Shown here in pieces: positions 25,950-35,054 of a stretch of DNA of 64,000 nucleotides (positions within the stretch are counted from its first letter, which is position 1; the number at the start of each line of letters is the position of its first letter). This DNA comes from G963663315 sp965214205 (GTDB lineage Bacteria; Pseudomonadota; Gammaproteobacteria; Arenicellales; Poriferihabitantaceae). The position numbers were made by a program, and so were the translations under genes. The notes under the pieces were generated by a model. The model made no database searches, was not told where the DNA came from, and saw nothing but the letters and a program-made list of their open reading frames with translations. Location of the stretch: positions 1,922,001 to 1,986,000 of the forward strand of contig OZ243941.1 in the NCBI GenBank assembly GCA_965214205.1, written 5' to 3'.

Positions 25950-27212
25950 CTAGCGATTCATTGATTTAATGAACTCTTCGTTGGTTTTGGTGATTTTCAT
26001 TTTATCAATCAAAAACTCCATCGCCTGCAAATCGTCCATCGGGTGAATCAGCTTTCTCAGCAACCAGATTTTCTGCAGCTCGAGCGGGTCGGTCAACAAC
26101 TCCTCTCTGCGGGTGCTGGAACGATTGATCACCATGGCCGGATAAACCCGTTTCTCCGCGATTCTGCGGTCCAGATGAATCTCCATATTGCCGGTACCCT
26201 TGAACTCCTCGTAAATGATGTCATCCATTTTCGATCCGGTATCAATCAGCGCTGTCGCCAGGATGGTGAGACTGCCCCCCTCCTCGATATTACGGGCGGC
26301 GCCGAAAAACCGCTTCGGCCTCTGCAGCGCGTTGGAGTCGACCCCGCCGGTCAGGACCTTGCCGGACGCCGGGGCGACCGTATTGTAGGCCCGCGCCAGC
26401 CGGGTGATGGAATCCAGCAGGATAACGACATCCTTCTTGTGCTCAACCAGCCGCTTGGCTTTCTCGATCACCATTTCCGCCACCTGCACATGGCGGGACG
26501 CGGGTTCATCAAATGTGGACGAAACCACCTCGCCGCGCACGGTACGCTGCATGTCGGTAACCTCCTCCGGCCGCTCATCAATCAACAGCACCATGACCAC
26601 GATTTCCGGATTGACCGTGGCGATCGACTGGGCAATCTGCTGCAGCATCACCGTCTTCCCGGTTTTCGGGGCGGAAACAATCAGCCCCCTTTGCCCCTTG
26701 CCGATCGGCGCAATCAAATCAATAATGCGTCCGGTCAAGTCTGCCGCAGATCCGTTTTGGCGCTCAAGGCGCATCCTGGTCTCGGGATGGATCGGGGTGA
26801 GGTTTTCAAAAAGAATCTTCTTCCTGGCGTCTTCCGGGGATTGAAAATTAATCTCCTCGACCTTCAGCAGGGCGAAGTAACGTTCGGAATCCTTGGGCGG
26901 GCGGATTTGTCCGGCTACCGTGTCACCGGTTCGCAGGCTGAATCTTCTGATCTGGCTCGGAGACATATAGATGTCATCCGGACCAGCCAGATAGGATGAG
27001 GTGGCGGATCTCAGGAATCCGAATCCGTCCTGCAATATCTCCACCACGCCTTCTCCAACTATTCTTTCACCTTGTCTGGCCTGGGCTTTGAGGATTGCGA
27101 AAATCTGGTCCTGCTTGCGCATCCGACCAATGTTGTCAAGATTGAGAGAGCGGGCCAAATCGGCAAGTTCTGTGGGAGTTTTTAATTTTAAGTCGCGAAT
27201 ATTAATGGGCAT
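25950..27212 (-). CDS. rho: Transcription termination factor Rho
   Basis: Hexameric RNA-dependent ATPase that terminates transcription. At 420 residues it has the standard length. The N-terminal helical region (LKTPTELADLARSLNLDNIGRMRKQDQIFAILK), the RNA-binding cold-shock-like domain (GFGFLRSATSSYLAGPDDIYMSPSQIRRF), and the ATPase Walker A VSAPKTGKTVMLQ are visible. The P-loop differs slightly from the common APPKAGKT form. The Q-loop/R-loop segment (LTGGVDSNALQRPKRFFGAARNIEEGGSLTI) and arginine-finger region are conserved. No large inserted domain is present. The ATG at 27212 begins MPINIRDLKLKTP; upstream, 27213-27461 holds no other feature that I can recognise. Confidence 0.96.
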   Translation of the reverse strand: MPINIRDLKLKTPTELADLARSLNLDNIGRMRKQDQIFAILKAQARQGERIVGEGVVEILQDGFGFLRSATSSYLAGPDDIYMSPSQIRRFSLRTGDTVAGQIRPPKDSERYFALLKVEEINFQSPEDARKKILFENLTPIHPETRMRLERQNGSAADLTGRIIDLIAPIGKGQRGLIVSAPKTGKTVMLQQIAQSIATVNPEIVVMVLLIDERPEEVTDMQRTVRGEVVSSTFDEPASRHVQVAEMVIEKAKRLVEHKKDVVILLDSITRLARAYNTVAPASGKVLTGGVDSNALQRPKRFFGAARNIEEGGSLTILATALIDTGSKMDDIIYEEFKGTGNMEIHLDRRIAEKRVYPAMVINRSSTRREELLTDPLELQKIWLLRKLIHPMDDLQAMEFLIDKMKITKTNEEFIKSMNR

Positions 27213-27461
27213 GAAAGGGAATGTGTAATATGATGGTCGGCGCCCGCCCGATATTCGGAATTCATCACTGAATCAATCAGGGGCGTGTATTAAGGGAGTA
27301 ACTGTCATTCGAGATGCGGCCTGAACAACTGCATCGCAATCCAGCGCCTAATCATATATAGCTTCGATGCAGATGTCCACCTGCCAGTTATTAAATAATT
27401 GAACAAATATTGATCGGATTCGCTGTAAAACAGCCTGTAATCACACTAAAATCCGAATATT

Positions 27462-28913
27462 GTGGCTGAATACCTATTTCAACTTTCATCCGACAGGAAA
27501 GGGACCCTGCGCTCCCAGATCCAGGAAATGATGGTCAATTCCATTCTGGGAGGGCATCTGGCTCTGGACTCGCCACTGCCCTCGACCAGGAAGCTGGCCC
27601 GGCAATTATCCGTTGCGCGCAATACGGTTGTCCACGCCTACCAGCATCTGGTGGATGAGGGATTCCTGATTTCAAGGGAAAGAAGCGGGTTTTACGTAAA
27701 TACCGAAATACTGAAAGGCCGGATCAATACGCCCAAACAATCCCGTCTCTTTGACAGCACGGTGGACTGGGGTGAGAAACTGACCGTTGAACCAGATGTT
27801 TTCCGCCAGAACCTGAAGCCGATCAACTGGAATCAGTACCCGTATCCGTTTATTTGTGGTCAATATGACCGGAATATTTTCCCGATCGCCGACTGGAGGG
27901 AGTGCGCCCGGGAAGCGATGACCGTCAATGCGATCCATAATTGGGCAAAGGACCTGATTGATCGGGATCATCCGGAACTGATTGACCAGATCCATAAGAA
28001 AATACTCCCCCGGCGCGGTGTCTGGGCGGAAGAAGACGAAATACTGGTAACCGTAGGCGCCCAGCAGGGTTTGTATATCACCGCGCAACTTCTACTCAAC
28101 CGCGACAGCGCTGTCGGCTTCGAGAATCCGGGTTATGTGGACGCGGAAAACACGTTTGCCGTCTTCACGCCGGACATTCAGCCTCTTGACGTTGATAATT
28201 CCGGGCTGATTCCAGACGAACGATTCGCGCAATGCCATTGCATCTACACCACTCCAAGCCACCATTATCCGACTACGGTGACGATGCCAAGGGAACGGCG
28301 CAATGAATTGATGGAACAGGCCCACAAGCATGATGTCATTATCATCGAGGATGACTATGAATCCGAATTCAATTACATCGGCGACCCCACCCGCGCATTG
28401 AAGAGCCTGGATACGGACGGCCGGGTGATCTATATCGGGAGTTTGTCGAAAACGCTGGCGCCCGGTATCCGTCTGGGTTATCTGGTTGCGCCGCGCAAAT
28501 TCATTCAAGAGGCCCGGGCGTTACGCAGGTTGATGCTGCGCCACCCGCCGGGCAACAACCAGTTCATCATCGCCGAATTCCTGAAACGCGGGTACCACGA
28601 CGCGTTAATCACAAAGCTCAGCCAGACACTGCATGAACGCTGGTCCTTGCTGGGAAATATGCTGGAACGGCACTTCCCCGGAAACAGCCCCCCCACTTTC
28701 GGCGGCTCCGCGTTCTGGGTGGAAGGACCTGACAATCTGGACGCCAGACAACTGGCGCAAAAGGCCGCCCAATCCGGAATCCTGTTTGAGGCGGGGGATG
28801 TTTTTTTTCACCAACCCGACCCTCCCAGGAATTTTTTCAGACTCGGCTTTTCTTCCATCAGAACTTCCCGCATCCAGCAGGGCCTGGAAAAACTGGTCAG
28901 CCTGATTGATTGA
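27462..28913 (+). CDS. MocR-family transcriptional regulator (GntR HTH plus aminotransferase domain)
   Basis: A 483-residue regulator with an N-terminal GntR winged helix (about residues 12-78: PLPSTRKLARQLSVARNTVVHAYQHLVDEGFL) joined to a fold-type I aminotransferase-like domain. The PLP lysine is in IGSLSKTLAPGIRLGYLV and the cofactor aspartate in IIEDDYESEF, so PLP binding is expected. MocR proteins such as PdxR and GabR regulate vitamin B6, GABA, taurine or D-alanine genes, usually in a divergent neighbour. Here the neighbours are rho and an FKBP gene, so the target cannot be inferred. The start is GTG at 27462 with no strong ribosome-binding site. Confidence 0.9.
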   Translation: MAEYLFQLSSDRKGTLRSQIQEMMVNSILGGHLALDSPLPSTRKLARQLSVARNTVVHAYQHLVDEGFLISRERSGFYVNTEILKGRINTPKQSRLFDSTVDWGEKLTVEPDVFRQNLKPINWNQYPYPFICGQYDRNIFPIADWRECAREAMTVNAIHNWAKDLIDRDHPELIDQIHKKILPRRGVWAEEDEILVTVGAQQGLYITAQLLLNRDSAVGFENPGYVDAENTFAVFTPDIQPLDVDNSGLIPDERFAQCHCIYTTPSHHYPTTVTMPRERRNELMEQAHKHDVIIIEDDYESEFNYIGDPTRALKSLDTDGRVIYIGSLSKTLAPGIRLGYLVAPRKFIQEARALRRLMLRHPPGNNQFIIAEFLKRGYHDALITKLSQTLHERWSLLGNMLERHFPGNSPPTFGGSAFWVEGPDNLDARQLAQKAAQSGILFEAGDVFFHQPDPPRNFFRLGFSSIRTSRIQQGLEKLVSLID

Positions 28914-28955
28914 CGCCAGAAACCGCCGGGCTACTGCCGAACTGGCTGGAGTCGT

Positions 28956-29660
28956 TTAATTTTCCGGTTTCTCGACTTCCAGCAACTCGATATCAAACAG
29001 CAATACTTCATGCGGGCCAATGTCCGGTCCCGCGCCGCGCTCGCCGTAAGCCAGATGCGGCGGTAATACCACCCGCCATTTGCCGCCCGGTTTCATCAGT
29101 TGTAGCGCTTCCTGCCAGCCGGGAATGATCGACTGCAATACAAACGAAGCAGGCTGCCCCCGATCATAGCTGCTGTCAAACACCGTGCCGTCCGTGAGTG
29201 TGCCGTGATAATGAACCAGCACCGTATCCACCAGGGACGGGCTGTCGCCCTCTCCTTCGACAAGCGTCGAATACTGGAGACCGCTTTCCGTTTCAGTCAC
29301 TCCTTCGTTGGTCCTATTCCGCTCCAGAAACGCCTTGGCGGCTTCCAGTTTTTCCATGGCCTGCTGATTGGCGATGACGGCTATTTCCTGTTCTCGCTTT
29401 TGAATAGCCAAGTCGGCTTCATCGTCACTCAATAACCGGTCTTTGCCGGATACGGACGCGGCCAGACCCTCAAGCAACGCCTGCATTTCAAAACCGGTTT
29501 CGGGGTTGAACTGCGTCAGCAGCCTTTCTCCGAGTTTCAGGCCGATCGCATAGCTGTATGTCTTTTGATCCGTGTCCAGTTCGAACTCCTCTTGCGCCGA
29601 TGCGTAAGCCGGGAGAAGCAGGATGGCCGCGGAAGCCGCAGCCTGAAATTTTTTGAACAT
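28956..29660 (-). CDS. Exported FKBP-type peptidyl-prolyl isomerase (FkpA/Mip-like)
   Basis: A periplasmic chaperone and prolyl isomerase. Signal peptide MFKKFQAAASAAILLLPAYA is followed by an N-terminal dimerisation helix domain (YAIGLKLGERLLTQF..EMQALLEGL, then a long helix IQKREQEIAVIANQQAMEKLEAAKAFL) and a C-terminal FKBP domain from about residue 118 (VLVHYHGTLTDGTVFDSSYDRG, VIPGW-type site IIPGWQEAL, YGERGAGPDIGPHEVLLFDIELL). Active-site aromatic and Asp residues are retained. At 234 residues it is close to FkpA and Mip. It lies downstream of radA-alr on the same strand. Confidence 0.93.
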   Translation of the reverse strand: MFKKFQAAASAAILLLPAYASAQEEFELDTDQKTYSYAIGLKLGERLLTQFNPETGFEMQALLEGLAASVSGKDRLLSDDEADLAIQKREQEIAVIANQQAMEKLEAAKAFLERNRTNEGVTETESGLQYSTLVEGEGDSPSLVDTVLVHYHGTLTDGTVFDSSYDRGQPASFVLQSIIPGWQEALQLMKPGGKWRVVLPPHLAYGERGAGPDIGPHEVLLFDIELLEVEKPEN

Positions 29661-29729
29661 TTTATTCCTCGTTATTTTCTGTTGCGGCCTGTTCTGGCCA
29701 GGGCGGGAACGCGGATTATACCGGAAAGC

Positions 29730-31097
29730 TCAGATGTCCAGCATTTGAATCGCGTCTTCTATTCTCCGGGGGGCGATGATTTCCAGATCGTCTACAGAGG
29801 ACTTCGGTTTGTTCGCCGCGGGAATCAACGCGCGCCTGAACCCGGACCTCTGGGCTTCCCGCAGGCGTTCGACTCCCCGTTGCACCGGGCGCAACTCTCC
29901 AGACAGACCGATCTCACCGAATACCGCAAGGTCGCTGCCCACCGCCCGGTTTTTGACGCTCGACAGGATGGCCAGCAAAACAGCCAGATCGGACCCGGTT
30001 TCAGACACCTTCATTCCGCCAGCGGCATTGACGAATACATCGTAGCTGTTCAGCGAGATACCGGCATGACGATGAGCGATGGCAAGCAGCATGGCCAGCC
30101 GGTTATGCTCCAGTCCGACACACAGTCTCCGGGGATTCGACAGAACGCTGTCATCCACCAACGCCTGAATTTCAACCAGCAGAGGCCGGGTTCCCTCCTG
30201 GGTGGCCAGAACCACGCTTCCCGGTTTTTCGGCGCCATACTTACTGACAAACATCGCGGAAGGATTGCTTACATCCTTCAATCCCTGTTCCGTCATTGCG
30301 AATACGCCAATCTCGTTGACGGCTCCGAAACGATTCTTGATAGCCCGGATCACACGGAAACTGTGTGAGCTGTCACCCTCGAAATACAGAACACTGTCCA
30401 CCATGTGTTCGAGGACACGGGGGCCAGCCAGCCCCCCTTCCTTGGTCACATGACCCACCAGGATCAGACGGCAGTCACTGTGTTTCGCGTATCTGACCAG
30501 TCTGGCCGCGCATTCCCGGACCTGGGAAACACTGCCGGGCGCCGCGCTTAGGGCATCGCTGTAAAAAGTCTGGATCGAGTCCGCCACCAGAACCTCGGGG
30601 GATTCCGCGCGCACGACCTCAAGCAGGTTTTCGAGCCTGTTTTCGGCCATTACACTCAATCTGTCCGAGTCCAGGCCAAGCCGTTGCGAGCGCAGCGCGA
30701 TCTGTTCAACGGACTCCTCTCCGGTCACATAGAGCGCCCTTGAATGACGGCTGATGCAACACAGGTTTTGCAACAGCAGGGTGGATTTGCCGATTCCCGG
30801 CGCGCCGCCGATCAGCGCCACGGAACCGGCCACCAGCCCGCCCCCCAGCACCCGGTCGAATTCAGCGCTCCCGCACGACAGTCTTTCTGTTTGGTTAACC
30901 TGAATATCGCCCAGTTTCCGGGGCTGCGCTTTCGGGGCGAATCCGGAAAAACGATCCACCGCCGCGGGGGTTTTTTCAATCTGTTGCTCCACCAATGTAT
31001 TCCAGGCGCCGCAATCCCCGCATTGTCCGGACCATTTCAGGTTTTCGGCGCCGCAGTCGGAACACAGAAAAACCGTTTTCGATGATGATTTAACCAT
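29730..31097 (-). CDS. radA: DNA repair protein RadA
   Basis: A RecA-like branch-migration helicase that helps process recombination intermediates. The 455-residue protein has the N-terminal zinc finger FLCSDCGAENLKWSGQCGDCGAWN, the Walker A GGAPGIGKSTLLLQ, the RadA-specific AIKNRFGAVNEIGVF motif, and a C-terminal Lon-protease-like domain (VFVNAAGGMKVSETGSDLAVLLAILSS) without a protease role. All motifs are intact. Its start overlaps the alr stop by eight bases, placing it in the rpsF-rpsR-rplI-dnaB-alr-radA cluster. Confidence 0.96.
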   Translation of the reverse strand: MVKSSSKTVFLCSDCGAENLKWSGQCGDCGAWNTLVEQQIEKTPAAVDRFSGFAPKAQPRKLGDIQVNQTERLSCGSAEFDRVLGGGLVAGSVALIGGAPGIGKSTLLLQNLCCISRHSRALYVTGEESVEQIALRSQRLGLDSDRLSVMAENRLENLLEVVRAESPEVLVADSIQTFYSDALSAAPGSVSQVRECAARLVRYAKHSDCRLILVGHVTKEGGLAGPRVLEHMVDSVLYFEGDSSHSFRVIRAIKNRFGAVNEIGVFAMTEQGLKDVSNPSAMFVSKYGAEKPGSVVLATQEGTRPLLVEIQALVDDSVLSNPRRLCVGLEHNRLAMLLAIAHRHAGISLNSYDVFVNAAGGMKVSETGSDLAVLLAILSSVKNRAVGSDLAVFGEIGLSGELRPVQRGVERLREAQRSGFRRALIPAANKPKSSVDDLEIIAPRRIEDAIQMLDI

Positions 31098-32217
31098 GTT
31101 GCGTGTCCCCGGTCACAATCCGGGGAATCCGGGGCGTCACCTTGCTTAATAATTCATAAGGGATGGTTTGCGCCCACCCGGCCACCTCTTCCACTGGCAG
31201 GCCATCCCCCCATAATGTCACTTCATCGCCGACCTCGGCAGTTTCATGGTCTGTCACATCCACCGCAATCATATCCATCGAAACCCGGCCCGCCACCGGC
31301 GCTCTCCTGCCGTGAATCAGGACACAGCCCCCCGCATCGACATTCCGTGGGTAGCCATCCCCATAACCCAGCGCGGCAATGCCGATACGCGACGGGCGCC
31401 GGGTACGGTAGAAGCCGCCATAACCGATTGGCTGATTCTCATCGACGGGCTTGACCGAGATCAGCCTGGCCTTGAGCTGCATGACCGGGCGCAGGTCCAC
31501 ATTGTCTGTTTCCCAATCCATGAATGGCGAAACGCCGTACAGCATCAAACCGGGGCGAATCCAGTCCTTGCGCGTGTCCTTCCACCGCATGATCCCGGCC
31601 GAATTTGCCAGACTCTTTTCATACCGCAATGACGAACAGGCGGATTCAAAGGTTTCCAGTTGTCTGTCCGTGTACCGGTCATCCGGAATATCGGCATTGG
31701 CTAGATGAGACATGACCCTGACCGTCTGGATGGATTCAAGCGCTTGTAGTGAGGCGCAGATTTTCGCCAGTTGCCGGCCGGGAATCCCCAGTCGATTCAT
31801 GCCCGTATCGCATTTGACCCAGACAGTCAGCGGCTTCCCCGACCAGGCTTGCAGCCAACCAGCTTGCTGGCGGCCATGGATCACCGGCTGCATATCATAT
31901 CTTTCGAAATCCGCCAGTTGAGACGCGCGCCAGAATTCAGACAGCACGACAATCGGTCTGCAATCCTGGACCTGACGGCACAGGATGCCTTCAGACAAGG
32001 TCGCCACAGCGAACCCGTCCACCTGTCGGCAGATTGATTCAGTAATGGCGGGCAAGCCATGCCCGTAAGCGTCCGCCTTGATGACCGCGATGATTCGGGA
32101 ATGAGGAGCGAGCTTCCGTACAATGGAAATATTATGGTGCAACGCCTGTAAATCAATCACGGCCCAGGCGCGCAGAAGTCCATTGTCTTGTGATGAACGG
32201 GTCGCGGTCAGGGGCAA
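31090..32217 (-). CDS. alr: Alanine racemase
   Basis: PLP enzyme interconverting L- and D-alanine for peptidoglycan. PLP lysine is in AVIKADAYGHG, and the catalytic tyrosine region (RPSRIGIAALGYGDGYPRN) and C-terminal VSMDMIAVDVT are present. The start is placed at a TTG (32217) because a perfect GGAGG stands five bases upstream and the resulting 375-residue protein, with AWAVIDLQALHHN near its N-terminus, has the family length. The open frame extends 40 codons further into the end of dnaB, and that part has no family support. It begins 31 bases after the dnaB stop. Confidence 0.93.
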   Translation of the reverse strand: MPLTATRSSQDNGLLRAWAVIDLQALHHNISIVRKLAPHSRIIAVIKADAYGHGLPAITESICRQVDGFAVATLSEGILCRQVQDCRPIVVLSEFWRASQLADFERYDMQPVIHGRQQAGWLQAWSGKPLTVWVKCDTGMNRLGIPGRQLAKICASLQALESIQTVRVMSHLANADIPDDRYTDRQLETFESACSSLRYEKSLANSAGIMRWKDTRKDWIRPGLMLYGVSPFMDWETDNVDLRPVMQLKARLISVKPVDENQPIGYGGFYRTRRPSRIGIAALGYGDGYPRNVDAGGCVLIHGRRAPVAGRVSMDMIAVDVTDHETAEVGDEVTLWGDGLPVEEVAGWAQTIPYELLSKVTPRIPRIVTGDTQHG

Positions 32218-32248
32218 TTTGACCTCCGCATGATGATCGGGACCCGGG

Positions 32249-33601
32249 TTACGGATTGCCCATATAGGGCGCCGCGAAATTCTCGAAGCGGGTAAACTCT
32301 CCCCTGAAGGTGAGTCTGGTGGTGCCGATCGGCCCATTTCTCTGTTTGCCGATAATCAGTTCAGCCACCCCTTTGTCATTGGTATCGTCGTTGTAGACCT
32401 CATCCCGGTAGATGAAGAAGATCACATCCGCATCCTGCTCGATGGCGCCGGATTCCCTCAAATCCGACATCACGGGGCGCTTGTTGGGTCTTTGCTCCAG
32501 ACTCCGGTTCAACTGCGAGAGCGCGACCACAGGAAGATGCAACTCCTTGGCCAGGATTTTCAGCGCCCGTGTAATGCCGGAAATCTCGGTGGCGCGGTTT
32601 TCATTGCTGTCCGGGGAATTCATCAACTGCAGGTAATCGATAATAATCAACCCCAGCTCCGGGTTCTCGCGCTTCAGTCTCCGCGCCCTGGATTGCAGAT
32701 CCAATGTGTTCAATCCGGCGGAATCATCAATAAAGATCGGCGCCTTGTCCAGTATACTGACCGCGGACGTCAGCCGAGGCCAGTCATCATCGCTCAAACG
32801 TCCGGTTCGCACCTTGTTGGAGTTGATCTGGCCGAGCGAAGACAACATGCGCATCGCCAACTGTTCACCTGGCATTTCCATACTGAAAATCGCGACCGGC
32901 AGTTTTTTCTCCACGGCGACATATTCAGCGATATTCATCGCGAATGATGTTTTGCCCATCGACGGCCGACCTGCGATGATGACCAGATCGCCCTGCTGTA
33001 GCCCGGAGGTCTGGCTATCGACATCTGAAAAACCGGTCGGGATTCCGGTAATCGCTTCCTTCGATTCGGACAACAATTCGATTCGATTGATCGACTGCCT
33101 GACCAGTTCATGCAACTCGGTGAACCCCCGCTGTCGCGCTCCATCGCGCTCCGAAATATCGAAGACCAGATTTTCCGCGTGGTCCAGTATTTGCCGCGGG
33201 ATTCTTCCTTCGGGATTGTAGGCTGAGTCGGCTATCTCATTGGCGGCCGATATCAGAGACCGCAGAATAGCCTGATCCCTGACAATCCTGGCATAAGTGA
33301 GGATGTTCGCCGCGCTCGGCGTATTGTTCGCCAGAGTCCCGATATAGGTCAGGCCGCCCACGGATTCCAGTTTGCCTTGTGAAGACAGCCATTGCGAAGC
33401 GGTGACCGCGTCCGCCGGTTGTCCGGCAGCCTGCAACCCGCCAATGGCCTGAAAAATCAAACGATGGTTCTGGTTATAAAAATCCCGGTCGCCCACCTGC
33501 TCAATGACTTCGTCCCATTTCCTGTTATCCAGCAACAATCCCCCGAGGAGAGATTGTTCGGCCTCCAGCGCCTGGGGAGGAAGCTTAGGTGAAACCGCCA
33601 T
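32249..33601 (-). CDS. dnaB: Replicative DNA helicase DnaB
   Basis: Hexameric 5'-3' helicase of the replisome. The 450 residues include the N-terminal primase-interacting domain (PPQALEAEQSLLGGLLLDNRKWDEV), the linker, and the RecA-like motor with Walker A GRPSMGKTSFAMN, Walker B LIIIDYLQLMN, and the ALSQLNRSLEQRPNKRPVMSDLRESGAIEQDAD segment. No intein is present, although dnaB is a frequent intein host. It follows rplI by 12 bases, the usual order. Confidence 0.97.
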   Translation of the reverse strand: MAVSPKLPPQALEAEQSLLGGLLLDNRKWDEVIEQVGDRDFYNQNHRLIFQAIGGLQAAGQPADAVTASQWLSSQGKLESVGGLTYIGTLANNTPSAANILTYARIVRDQAILRSLISAANEIADSAYNPEGRIPRQILDHAENLVFDISERDGARQRGFTELHELVRQSINRIELLSESKEAITGIPTGFSDVDSQTSGLQQGDLVIIAGRPSMGKTSFAMNIAEYVAVEKKLPVAIFSMEMPGEQLAMRMLSSLGQINSNKVRTGRLSDDDWPRLTSAVSILDKAPIFIDDSAGLNTLDLQSRARRLKRENPELGLIIIDYLQLMNSPDSNENRATEISGITRALKILAKELHLPVVALSQLNRSLEQRPNKRPVMSDLRESGAIEQDADVIFFIYRDEVYNDDTNDKGVAELIIGKQRNGPIGTTRLTFRGEFTRFENFAAPYMGNP

Positions 33602-33613
33602 CAGCTGATCATA

Positions 33614-34075
33614 TCATACTGAGCTTCCAGGTTCTCCGGCCTCGACATGGACGCGGACGGCGAAGCGCACTTCCGGGTGGAGAACTACCTCCGCCTCAAA
33701 CTCGCCGATCTGTTTTATCGGCCCGTCGGGCTGATGGATTTCAGATTTATCAATATCCGTTCCAACCCGGTTCATCTCTTCCGCGATATCGGCAGGCGAT
33801 ACCGAGCCATAGAGCTGGCCTTCTTCGCCGCAAAGCCGTGACAACAGGATTTCCCGAACCGCCTGTTCCGCGCGCATCTGCGCCTTCTGCAGTCGGCTGG
33901 CCTGATCCGCGGCAATCTGCAGGCGTTTTTCCTCTGCCAGAGCCTTGGCTTCCGGCGTTGCCCGCATGGCTTTTTTCTGTGGAATCAGGAAATTCCTGGC
34001 GTGTCCGTTACGGACATTGACCAGATCGCCAACATCTCCGGTATTCGGTATTTTCTCCAGTAGAATGACTTCCAT
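33614..34075 (-). CDS. rplI: 50S ribosomal protein L9
   Basis: L9 binds 23S rRNA and spans the subunit base. The N-terminal rRNA-binding part (MEVILLEKIPNTGDVGDLVNVRNGHARNFLIPQKKAM) is joined by a long helix to the C-terminal domain ending FEAEVVLHPEVRFAVRVHVEAGEP. The length, 153 residues, is slightly above the usual 149-150. It sits eight bases after rpsR and before dnaB. Confidence 0.97.
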   Translation of the reverse strand: MEVILLEKIPNTGDVGDLVNVRNGHARNFLIPQKKAMRATPEAKALAEEKRLQIAADQASRLQKAQMRAEQAVREILLSRLCGEEGQLYGSVSPADIAEEMNRVGTDIDKSEIHQPDGPIKQIGEFEAEVVLHPEVRFAVRVHVEAGEPGSSV

Positions 34076-34083
34076 GATGCCTC

Positions 34084-34314
34084 CTAGTTTTCGTGTTGGT
34101 CCGTATATTGAATCAGCGCGAGAAAGCGGGCGCGTTTGACCGCGGTTGACAACTGCCGCTGAAAATGCGTTTTCGTTCCGGTGCTTCTGCGCGGCAGGAT
34201 CTTGCCCGTGTCGCTTGTATTCGCGATCAGGATATCGAGGTCCTTGTAATCAATGGACTCGATTCCCTCTGCAGTAAATTTACAAAACCGGGGTCTTCGT
34301 TGAAATCTGGCCAT
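34084..34314 (-). CDS. rpsR: 30S ribosomal protein S18
   Basis: A 76-residue S18 with the standard MARFQRRPRFCKFTAEGIESIDYKD start and the TGKILPRRSTGTKTHFQRQL core. It heterodimerises with S6 on the 30S platform. Its ATG at 34314 overlaps the last base of the rpsF stop, so translation is coupled. No alterations are visible. Confidence 0.97.
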   Translation of the reverse strand: MARFQRRPRFCKFTAEGIESIDYKDLDILIANTSDTGKILPRRSTGTKTHFQRQLSTAVKRARFLALIQYTDQHEN

Positions 34315-34847
34315 CAGACTGCCTCCTTGATTTTGTCGTCATCGACGGATTCGGTTGTTTTTTCAGGTTCCGGCTTATCTCCGGGAGCATCCGGGGGCGT
34401 TTCCGTTTTTGGGGAAGTTTCTGAGGCAGCTTCTGATTTCGGGGCTTTTTCCCCGGCTGCGGTTCCATGCCCGCCTGAAGCCCTGGCCGAACCGGCCTCT
34501 TTCGCCGCGTCCGCCGCGTCTTCCCGCGTCTTGGCTTTAGCCATATTGGACTCTTCGGTAATGGCGCGCTTCCGGCGTATCACCAGGTGGCGAAGAACCG
34601 AGTCGTTGAATTTGAAATTCCGCTCGATATCCCGCAACACATCCAGTCCGCATTCGATATTGAGCATGACGTAATGCGCCTTGTGGACGTCATTGATCAT
34701 ATAGGCCAGACGCCGACGCCCCCAATCTTCAACACGGTGGATTTTGCCGTCTCCGGACGTGACCATATCCTTGAAACGGTCAATCATCGCCGGCACCTGC
34801 TCGCTCTGGTCCGGGTGAACCAGGAAAACGATTTCATAATGTCGCAT
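34314..34847 (-). CDS. rpsF: 30S ribosomal protein S6 with long low-complexity tail
   Basis: S6 binds S18 and 16S rRNA. The ATG at 34847 gives MRHYEIVFLVHPDQSEQVP, the canonical start, and is preceded by GGGAGA; the frame extends upstream to 35003 without family support. The folded domain ends around residue 100 (VLRHLVIRRKRAITEES). A tail of about 75 residues then follows, rich in Ala, Glu, Lys, Pro, Ser and Thr (for example GEKAPKSEAASETSPKTETP) and ending VDDDKIKEAV. Total 177 residues against about 131-135 in E. coli. The tail is probably disordered; E. coli S6 is glutamylated at its C-terminus, but no such signal is evident here. Confidence 0.95.
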   Translation of the reverse strand: MRHYEIVFLVHPDQSEQVPAMIDRFKDMVTSGDGKIHRVEDWGRRRLAYMINDVHKAHYVMLNIECGLDVLRDIERNFKFNDSVLRHLVIRRKRAITEESNMAKAKTREDAADAAKEAGSARASGGHGTAAGEKAPKSEAASETSPKTETPPDAPGDKPEPEKTTESVDDDKIKEAV

Positions 34848-34944
34848 ATATTCTCCCTGTGGGTGTATCCTCCCCCTGGAATCCGGATCGAATCCGCGTT
34901 TCGTCAGAAGTGAAGAAAGGAGTTGAAAGAAATTTGTGGCGTGG

Positions 34945-34973
34945 ATTGTATAGAAACAAAGTCCGCTTAACAA
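34945..34973 (-). promoter_or_regulatory. Promoter of the rpsF-rpsR-rplI-dnaB cluster
   Basis: On the minus strand TTGTTA (34973-34968) and TACAAT (34950-34945) are separated by exactly 17 bases, a good sigma-70 promoter. Transcription would begin about 90 bases before the rpsF ATG. The leader contains a small hairpin, CGGAT-TCG-ATCCG, at 34896-34884 that might take part in S6:S18 autoregulation; this last point is speculative. Confidence 0.6.
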
Positions 34974-35054
34974 GGATTTATCTTGCCGGTACGTCAGCAA
35001 CATTCGTATTTCGCATCATGCTAAAATGAATTCAATATAAACGGTACGACCGAT

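Noticed and set aside
27213..27461. Gap between rho and the MocR-type regulator checked for an attenuator or operator
   Set aside because: Only a short CTGT-AAA-ACAG dyad at about 27423-27433 is visible, too small to call without comparison.
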